From: Elysia marginata
Taxonomy: Eukaryota > Mollusca > Gastropoda > Plakobranchidae
Reading direction: 5' to 3'
Assembly: GCA_019649035.1 (NCBI GenBank)
Contig: BMAT01008557.1
Coordinates: 335,567 to 360,160, forward strand
DNA length: 24,594 bases
Position 1 is the stretch's first letter. Each line of letters begins with the position of its first letter. Shown here piece after piece: positions 22,801-24,594 of this stretch. A program made the position numbers and the translations under genes. The notes under the pieces were generated by a model. The model was not told the origin of the DNA. It did not search any database and saw nothing but the letters and a program-made list of their open reading frames with translations.

Positions 22801-23624
22801 ACATATTCATCACCAAATACATTAAAATGAGAGTACACTCATTGCTCACGCAGTGAACATTCTCAAAACCAGCCTAGTATCTAGACAGAATTGAAAAAAA
22901 AAAGTTCAATTTTACTCTTTTAAAAATCTATCTTGTGCTAAAAATCTTCACATCGTCACTGTATGTCATCATACGATCTATTTCTCATCTTTCCTGTTTG
23001 TATGGTGGTTTAATCTTTTCTTTTGTTATAACTTATATCAGTCTCTTCTAGCTTTCTGTTTAATTTTTTTTTCTTGATTAGTTTTCAGCTTTGACTTTTC
23101 CTTCCTTTTAAAGTTTTATTTATTTTTCAATCCACTAAATTGCATCGAGATCTATGGCCATTTGCCTTGGTTGGCTTTGGCCATGACCAAATTCAGATAA
23201 AGGCAAAACTTGCTAATGAGAAGATCTCAATCTGGTCTCAGAAGACACTTCACTAAACCAAAAATGAATTGAAATCTAGCTGTCTGTCTAGATTTAGATT
23301 CTATCTAAAATCCATCTCGGCATACTGTACTAACTGTCTGAGCCTAAGGTTGTGCTTCAAGTGCAAGTGCACACATTAATCTTGATGTGAACAGAACAGA
23401 CCAATCTAACCTATCGATACAACTAGAACTATATCTAGATTCTAAATCTCTAGGTATAGATCTAGAATCGAGTAGATCTTGATACAAACTGAGGACGAAA
23501 TTTTCACTGTCTAATTTCAGCTTACCTCAATCAATGCTTTCTTGAAAACTCCCTCCCATTTTGATGACTTTTCTTGGGAAAGTGAACTGGATGTATTATC
23601 TCCAGAGGAAAAAGATGGGAACAT
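1387..23624 (-). CDS. Sos: Son of sevenless (SOS), Ras/Rac guanine nucleotide exchange factor; complete 24-exon gene
   Basis: SOS proteins couple activated receptor tyrosine kinases, through Grb2/Drk SH3 domains, to nucleotide exchange on Ras (CDC25 domain) and Rac (DH domain) at the plasma membrane. Seen here: 24 exons with GT-AG borders and consistent phases totalling 3810 bp, or 1269 residues. Approximate domains: histone fold 1-180, DH 195-395, PH 415-545, REM 598-746, CDC25 747-1010, proline-rich tail 1031-1269. Similarity to the human protein is continuous, for example [41 protein letters not shown] and [10 protein letters not shown]. The start is the first in-frame ATG after in-frame TGA codons at 23667-23669 and 23673-23675. 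Introns 2, 3, 6-8 and 11-19 lie between the listed exons; apart from a few short repeats listed separately they show only AT-rich sequence with homopolymer tracts. The exon model is homology and splice-signal inference, not transcript evidence. SOS1 versus SOS2 does not apply if this is a single invertebrate orthologue. Confidence 0.97.
1893..3504 (-). other. Sos: Intron 23 (1612 bp)
   Basis: A large intron separating the two proline-rich tail exons. It holds AT-rich sequence, T/A homopolymers, and a perfect palindrome CCTAGATCTAGG near 2510-2521. The plus-strand open frame at 3158-3430 is pyrimidine-biased low complexity and not a plausible protein. No mobile element recognised. Confidence 0.8.
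3505..3718 (-). CDS. Sos: SOS exon 23 (residues 1031-1101), tail with Ser/Thr-Pro cluster
   Basis: 214 bp, phase 0 in and phase 1 out, acceptor TTCCAG|CAA, donor [21 protein letters not shown] aligns with human YPLKSPGVRPS and fixes the frame. The remainder is low-complexity and not colinear with human. S/T-P pairs occur at Ser1041, Ser1072, Thr1076, Ser1079, Ser1085 and Ser1100, including the run [16 protein letters not shown]. In the family, ERK phosphorylates the tail to release Grb2; that these sites do so is inference. Confidence 0.93.
4298..4417 (-). CDS. Sos: SOS exon 22 (residues 991-1030), CDC25 C-terminus
   Basis: 40 codons, phase 0, acceptor AACAG|GAG, donor [22 protein letters not shown] then [19 protein letters not shown], where human has [19 protein letters not shown]. 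It ends the catalytic domain. Confidence 0.96.
4418..5136 (-). other. Sos: Intron 21 (719 bp)
   Basis: AT-rich. It carries a 13-base match to the exon 22 acceptor and exon start at about 4946-4958. The plus-strand open frame at 4695-4979 has no recognisable domain and overlaps this match. Confidence 0.7.
5137..5309 (-). CDS. Sos: SOS exon 21 (residues 934-990), CDC25 helical hairpin
   Basis: 173 bp, phase 1 in and phase 0 out, acceptor TGTCAG|GC, donor [25 protein letters not shown] then [20 protein letters not shown] and NQPYCL are nearly identical to human SOS1. Asn946 is the equivalent of catalytic-hairpin Asn944. Two partial copies of the exon start and acceptor lie in intron 20 at about 5385-5414 and 5885-5896. 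Confidence 0.97.
5310..6806 (-). other. Sos: Intron 20 (1497 bp) with duplicated exon 21 start sequences
   Basis: Contains two degenerate copies of the exon 21 acceptor plus first coding bases (about 5385-5414 and 5885-5896), and an old tandem repeat of about 143 bp spacing between 5780 and 6014. Neither copy leads into a usable exon: at the second, GC ATG TAT CTG AAG is followed at once by TAA. The remainder, 6015-6806, is AT-rich with A-tracts. Confidence 0.75.
6807..6924 (-). CDS. Sos: SOS exon 20 (residues 894-932), CDC25 catalytic domain
   Basis: 118 bp, phase 0 in and phase 1 out, acceptor CTCCAG|GAA, donor [28 protein letters not shown] matches human [18 protein letters not shown]. 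Phe931 is the equivalent of human Phe929, at the base of the helical hairpin that opens the Ras nucleotide site. Confidence 0.97.
7158..7340 (-). CDS. Sos: SOS exon 19 (residues 833-893), CDC25 catalytic domain
   Basis: 61 codons, phase 0, acceptor TTTCAG|TTC, donor [29 protein letters not shown] then [14 protein letters not shown] is the most conserved CDC25 block. [10 protein letters not shown] aligns without gap with human PVYRLDHTFE. Confidence 0.97.
7611..7766 (-). CDS. Sos: SOS exon 18 (residues 781-832), CDC25 catalytic domain
   Basis: 52 codons, phase 0, acceptor TCTAG|CTC, donor [29 protein letters not shown] then IKPSELVG is the RasGEF signature region; Arg788 and Thr791 sit at the positions of human Arg826 and Thr829, which contact Ras. 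[12 protein letters not shown] ends the exon. Confidence 0.97.
8578..8679 (-). CDS. Sos: SOS exon 17 (residues 747-780), CDC25 N-terminus
   Basis: 34 codons, phase 0, acceptor TTTCAG|CTG, donor [28 protein letters not shown] corresponds to human [21 protein letters not shown]. The upstream part [15 protein letters not shown] is divergent and shorter than the human linker. Confidence 0.94.
9129..9285 (-). CDS. Sos: SOS exon 16 (residues 695-746), REM to CDC25 linker
   Basis: 157 bp, phase 2 in and phase 0 out, acceptor TGTCAG|G, donor [29 protein letters not shown] then [19 protein letters not shown] match human [20 protein letters not shown] and GTVRGKAMKKW. It ends in IQRK, equivalent to the human IIQRK before the CDC25 domain. 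Confidence 0.97.
10240..10395 (-). CDS. Sos: SOS exon 15 (residues 643-693), REM domain with 12-residue tandem repeat
   Basis: 156 bp, phase 2 at both ends, acceptor CTGCAG|T, donor TTCAG|GTAAAG. FEIPEPT and [14 protein letters not shown] match human FEIPEP and LKRFRKEYIQPVQL. Between them lie two in-frame 12-codon copies, [12 protein letters not shown] and [12 protein letters not shown], so this loop is 11 residues longer than in human SOS1 (42 versus 31 residues from FEIPEP to LKRFR). Confidence 0.94.
10302..10373 (-). repeat. Sos: 36-bp in-frame tandem repeat inside exon 15
   Basis: In the coding direction, copy 1 is 10373-10338 and copy 2 is 10337-10302. 25 of 36 bases match, including an unbroken GGGGATGAAATGG block. 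Each copy encodes 12 residues with the shared pattern NS..x.GDEM. It lies in the REM loop between FEIPEP and LKRFR. Confidence 0.9.
11318..11451 (-). CDS. Sos: SOS exon 14 (residues 598-641), REM domain
   Basis: 134 bp, phase 0 in and phase 2 out, acceptor TCCAG|GGA, donor AGCG|GTATCC. Encodes [20 protein letters not shown] then [18 protein letters not shown], the RasGEF N-terminal (REM) motif. REM supports the catalytic hairpin and, with CDC25, forms the distal allosteric Ras-GTP site in this family. Confidence 0.97.
11977..12139 (-). CDS. Sos: SOS exon 13 (residues 544-597), PH-REM helical linker
   Basis: 163 bp, phase 2 in and phase 0 out, acceptor AACAG|T, donor AAG|GTGACA. Starts [15 protein letters not shown], like human TLERMLDVTMLQEEK, and contains [11 protein letters not shown], nearly identical to human [11 protein letters not shown]. 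This linker connects PH to REM and touches the histone fold in the family. Confidence 0.96.
12865..12985 (-). CDS. Sos: SOS exon 12 (residues 504-542), PH domain C-terminal helix
   Basis: 121 bp, phase 1 in and phase 2 out, acceptor CAACAG|AT, donor [30 protein letters not shown] then [19 protein letters not shown]; Trp532 is the near-invariant tryptophan of the PH C-terminal helix (human [14 protein letters not shown]). Confidence 0.95.
13455..13640 (-). CDS. Sos: SOS exon 11 (residues 442-502), PH domain core
   Basis: 186 bp, phase 1 in and phase 1 out, acceptor CACAG|AG, donor AATG|GTAAG. Contains [15 protein letters not shown] and [20 protein letters not shown]. The PH domain of SOS binds PIP2 and phosphatidic acid. 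Arg454 corresponds by position to human Arg459, one of the basic PIP2-contact residues as I recall them; human Lys456 is Asn451 here, with Arg448-Lys449 close by. The loop [13 protein letters not shown] is specific to this sequence. Confidence 0.96.
13641..14737 (-). other. Sos: Intron 10 (1097 bp)
   Basis: AT-rich, with many A-tracts, a (CA)7 microsatellite at 13829-13842 and a short repeat of the word AAAATCAGTATTTT near 14563 and 14592. No gene or mobile element seen. Confidence 0.75.
13829..13842. repeat. (CA)7 microsatellite
   Basis: Perfect CA dinucleotide run in intron 10. Confidence 0.9.
14738..14865 (-). CDS. Sos: SOS exon 10 (residues 399-440), DH-PH linker and PH start
   Basis: 128 bp, phase 2 in and phase 1 out, acceptor TTTTCAG|G and donor ATGG|GTAGGT. 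Reads [20 protein letters not shown] then [20 protein letters not shown]; human has [20 protein letters not shown] at the same place. It contains the DH-PH connecting helix and the first PH strand. Confidence 0.94.
14866..17090 (-). other. Sos: Intron 9 (2225 bp) with a repeat-like, CpG-richer central segment
   Basis: The largest intron. From about 15740 to 16910 the sequence changes character: several TAGATCTAGA-type motifs, paired palindromes at 15825-15887, repeated GGCTAGG words, and a CpG-richer block at about 16750-16910. Flanks at 14866-15740 and 16910-17090 are ordinary AT-rich intron, with a T16 run at 15300-15315. The middle may be an inserted repeat, but I see no transposase, terminal repeat or target-site duplication. 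Confidence 0.65.
15825..15887. repeat. Direct pair of palindromic repeats in intron 9
   Basis: The 19-base word CGAAGCGTCTAATATTAGA occurs at 15825-15843 and again at 15866-15884. The second copy extends into a perfect 18-base palindrome, GCGTCTAATATTAGACGC, at 15870-15887; the first is broken on its right side. Spacing between copies is 41 bp. Confidence 0.85.
17091..17221 (-). CDS. Sos: SOS exon 9 (residues 355-397), DH C-terminal helix
   Basis: 131 bp, starts in phase 0 and leaves two bases (TG) that join the G of exon 10 to make Trp398. Acceptor TTTCAG|GCC, donor [29 protein letters not shown] aligns with human [20 protein letters not shown]. The basic end [13 protein letters not shown] is divergent, and the precise donor is the least certain in the model, though only this choice keeps the phase I need. 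Confidence 0.85.
17524..17622 (-). CDS. Sos: SOS exon 8 (residues 322-354), DH conserved helix
   Basis: 33 codons, phase 0, acceptor CTGCAG|AAA hidden in a non-pyrimidine context, donor [29 protein letters not shown] then YHCLQYFE matches human [20 protein letters not shown] then YHCLHYFE. This is the most conserved DH helix and contributes to the GTPase-binding face. Confidence 0.96.
17802..17912 (-). CDS. Sos: SOS exon 7 (residues 285-321), DH domain
   Basis: 37 codons, phase 0, acceptor GCCAG|AAT and a weak-looking donor AAG|GTTTGT. Includes [14 protein letters not shown], comparable to human AFDPYESYARDIL, and [16 protein letters not shown]. This stretch of the DH domain is less conserved than its flanks. 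Confidence 0.92.
18347..18410. repeat. 32-bp tandem duplication in intron 6
   Basis: Two adjacent 32-bp copies, 18347-18378 and 18379-18410, share AAGAAGTTACAGTATGCAGCA and differ at a single base (GCAGCAGCAT versus GCAGCATCAT). It looks recent compared with other repeats in this gene. Confidence 0.95.
18513..18650 (-). CDS. Sos: SOS exon 6 (residues 239-284), DH domain
   Basis: 46 codons, phase 0, acceptor TTCCAG|GAC and donor GAG|GTAAA. Reads [20 protein letters not shown] then [20 protein letters not shown], matching human [20 protein letters not shown] and PLVGSCFEDL. A partial degenerate copy of the exon start with its own acceptor lies 67 bp upstream, near 18682-18724. Confidence 0.95.
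18682..18724 (-). repeat. Sos: Partial copy of exon 6 start with acceptor, in intron 5
   Basis: Read on the minus strand this has TTTCAG|GACCTAGAT, then AGCAAT and TTGGATGTGTATAT-like bases in the same order as exon 6 (GACCCAGATGTGATATTTAG...), with about five bases missing. The match covers roughly 40 bp and lies 67 bp upstream of the real acceptor. Confidence 0.7.
19265..19459 (-). CDS. Sos: SOS exon 5 (residues 174-238), DH domain start
   Basis: 65 codons, phase 0, acceptor CTTAG|GTC and donor [29 protein letters not shown] is an acidic linker; [20 protein letters not shown] then [16 protein letters not shown] is the first conserved DH helix. The DH domain is the Rac-directed exchange module and also blocks the distal Ras site in the resting protein. 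A damaged copy of this exon's first bases and acceptor lies 111 bp upstream, near 19552-19679. Confidence 0.95.
19441..19679. repeat. Sos: Tandem duplication spanning the exon 5 3' splice site
   Basis: Unit 1 (about 19441-19551) covers the first bases of exon 5, its acceptor and about 90 bp of intron. Unit 2 (about 19552-19679) repeats the same order with mismatches and small insertions. Both begin AGAACATGTCGTA and end in AAGCCATACTGAGAGTA. Unit 2 keeps a CTAG|G acceptor and codons VLYDMF, then reaches a TAA. Confidence 0.9.
19460..20252 (-). other. Sos: Intron 4 (793 bp)
   Basis: The exon-proximal 220 bp is the tandem duplication of the exon 5 acceptor region. The remainder, 19680-20252, is unremarkable AT-rich sequence. 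Confidence 0.8.
20253..20333 (-). CDS. Sos: SOS exon 4 (residues 147-173), histone fold end
   Basis: 27 codons, phase 0, acceptor TTGTAG|ATC and donor CAG|GTAAG. Reads [20 protein letters not shown] then VAICADQ; human SOS1 has [20 protein letters not shown] at the same place. This completes the histone-like region before the DH domain. Confidence 0.96.
20764..20847 (-). CDS. Sos: SOS exon 3 (residues 119-146), histone fold
   Basis: 28 codons, phase 0, acceptor TTTCAG|GAG and donor AAG|GTAGG. Reads [20 protein letters not shown] then YIAADILK, matching the human [15 protein letters not shown] helix of the second histone-like unit. Confidence 0.96.
21155..21170. repeat. (GT)8 microsatellite
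   Basis: Perfect GT run followed by GA-rich sequence, in intron 2, 45 bp beyond the exon 2 donor. In the transcript it reads as CA repeats close to the 5' splice site; CA-rich elements can affect splicing, which here is inference only. Confidence 0.9.
21216..21470 (-). CDS. Sos: SOS exon 2 (residues 34-118), histone fold
   Basis: 85 codons, phase 0 at both ends, acceptor ATAG|GTC and donor AAG|GTACA. Encodes the first half of the tandem histone-like fold, with [15 protein letters not shown] and [16 protein letters not shown] almost colinear with human SOS1. The family's histone fold packs on the DH-PH-REM surface and helps membrane-dependent relief of autoinhibition. [12 protein letters not shown] at the end leads directly into exon 3. 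Confidence 0.96.
21471..23525 (-). other. Sos: Intron 1 (2055 bp)
   Basis: Long first intron, AT-rich from 21471 to about 22500. From 22520 to 23525 it contains clustered AGATCT words (near 22525, 22562, 23150, 23432-23480). No coding exon was found; open frames such as those at 21437-21688 and 22298-22528 show no recognisable domain. First introns often hold enhancers, but nothing specific is visible. Confidence 0.75.
23526..23624 (-). CDS. Sos: SOS exon 1 (residues 1-33), start codon
   Basis: Encodes a short Ser-rich N terminus ([19 protein letters not shown]) and then [12 protein letters not shown], which aligns with the start of the human histone fold (PKWRGLLVPALKK). The donor is GAG|GTAAG, phase 0. 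The ATG has G at -3 and is the first in-frame start below the TGA codons at 23667-23675. The serine-rich segment has no obvious counterpart in human SOS. Confidence 0.9.
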
Positions 23625-23940
23625 ATCGCCCACTAGACTTTGATCTAATTGGCAATGGTTTTTCTCTCAATGTCAAAGACTAGATCTAGATCTAGCAGTC
23701 CAACATCTGTATTGCCCAGGGCCTGCCATGTTAATCATACAACAAGGGACGTAACCTTGCCCGATACATAGCGGTCATAAAGCAAAAATTCCATAGCTCA
23801 CATAATGCTGCAAATATCAGTCAAATAACTTAAGTGCAAAAACTAAAAGTCATGATTAGATCTAGGTCTGAGGGTTCACTTAGGTTTGATGATGCGAGTA
23901 TTTACTTTCTAAATGCTTAACACCTAAATCCTGTATTATT
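23625..23940 (-). other. Sos: Probable SOS 5' UTR
   Basis: Lies between the start codon and the motif cluster at 23950-24010. It contains in-frame stop codons just above the ATG and a strong-context upstream ORF at 23673-23729. No transcription start can be read from sequence, so the length and any noncoding upstream exon are uncertain. Confidence 0.45.
23673..23729 (-). other. Upstream ORF, 18 codons, strong start context
   Basis: ATG at 23729-23727 sits in AACATGG (A at -3, G at +4), a better context than the main start (G at -3, T at +4). It reads MAGPGQYRCWTARSRSSL and stops at TGA 23675-23673, in the same frame as SOS but 48 bp short of it. If transcribed it could lower SOS translation; that is inference. 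Confidence 0.5.
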
Positions 23941-23949
23941 CGGCTCAAC

Positions 23950-24010
23950 AAGTATAGTTTCCGCATACAAGTGACGGAAGCAGCTGAGTTGTTCTCGACG
24001 CATGCGCATC
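23950..24010. promoter_or_regulatory. Candidate SOS promoter with ETS and NRF1-like motifs
   Basis: Within 61 bp about 330-390 bp above the start codon are TTTCCGC, ACGGAAG (ETS/GABP core, 23974-23980), an adjoining CAGCTG E-box (23981-23986) and GCATGCGC (NRF1 half-site core, 24000-24007). No TATA box placement is convincing. The segment is CpG-richer than its surroundings, as at broad promoters of ubiquitously expressed genes. Confidence 0.4.
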
Positions 24011-24594
24011 GAATTCTGACAAAGTAGGGGAAAGAAAAAGGCCTATCACCCAGTTGGCTATTACGACATAACTGATGCTCTAAGCCCGACAGGCCGAAAA
24101 CCTCGAATGGATTCTAGATTTCTAGGCTTATATCTATCTGATTTTTTTCCCCTGAAAAATTAGTCACAATAACCGAACGCACCACACAAGGGGTATTCTC
24201 TTCCGAATCTGGCGTAAAAAGGAGAAAACATGGCTTAGATTTATCTCATATGAGAAACATTGAATGGCTCCACTTGCTGCTGAAAAATAATCTTTGCATG
24301 ATAGCTTCGTATCAACTTTGGGCAGTTTTGTTTTACTTTATTTTCCATCTGTACAAGATTTTTCAGAGAGGTCATTTACCCATTATCACTAGGTACCCCA
24401 AACCGGCTGCCAGCGCCACTCTGACCTAAGTTTTTCTTAAAAATTGCCGATTTTCACCGTGGCCGTGTATCTTTGTCCCTGGTCTCTGTCAAACATACTG
24501 TATATCAAAATAAAGCTCTAATCTTTCTGGTGATGTTAGAGTGCTTGTTATCTTTTATGTCTCACTTATTATATTTTTTATGATTTTTTGAAAA
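24011..24594. other. Upstream flank, no gene seen
   Basis: Mixed AT-rich sequence with a slightly GC-richer stretch at 24395-24480. A plus-strand AATAAA is present near 24509. No open frame or splice-supported exon was recognised, and a neighbouring gene's end or a noncoding first exon of SOS cannot be excluded. Confidence 0.5.

Noticed and set aside
1-24594. CRISPR array, phage, insertion sequence or bacterial operon
   Set aside because: The window is a spliced animal gene. No regularly spaced repeats, transposase, reverse transcriptase or bacterial ribosome-binding pattern was seen.

Overview
This window holds one large, intron-rich animal gene, read entirely on the minus strand. It is a complete Son of sevenless (SOS) orthologue, the Ras/Rac guanine nucleotide exchange factor. 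I placed 24 coding exons between the ATG at 23624-23622 and the TAG at 1389-1387. Every junction is GT-AG and every phase matches. The exons sum to 3810 bp, which gives 1269 residues plus stop; human SOS1, as I recall it, has about 1333. The domain order is histone fold, DH, PH, REM, CDC25 and a proline-rich tail with SH3 ligands. No bacterial or viral gene and no second protein-coding gene could be supported on either strand.

The DNA is very AT-rich. It has long A-tracts on the plus strand (U-tracts in the transcript), introns of 0.2-2.2 kb, and scattered TAGATCTAGA-type sequence in intron 9, intron 1 and the 5' flank. This fits an invertebrate; a mollusc such as a heterobranch snail is my guess from general genome character, not something the sequence proves.

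Layout from low to high coordinates: 1-1386 is 3' UTR and downstream flank, with a candidate AATAAA on the minus strand at 296-301. 1387-3718 is the proline-rich tail (exons 24-23). 4298-8679 is CDC25 (exons 22-17). 9129-12139 is REM and linker (exons 16-13). 12865-14865 is PH (exons 12-10). 17091-19459 is DH (exons 9-5). 20253-23624 is the histone fold (exons 4-1). 23625-24594 is 5' UTR and promoter flank, with a strong-context upstream ORF and ETS/NRF1-like motifs.

The most unusual signal is a set of decayed 'echoes'. Introns just upstream of exons 5, 6, 21 and 22 contain copies of that exon's own 3' splice site and first coding bases. The exon 5 and exon 21 echoes carry flanking intron sequence too, so they look like local tandem duplications. 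The locus also has a 36-bp in-frame tandem repeat in exon 15, a nearly perfect 32-bp tandem repeat in intron 6 and an older ~143-bp repeat in intron 20. Together these suggest recurrent short tandem duplication, several times at exon starts.
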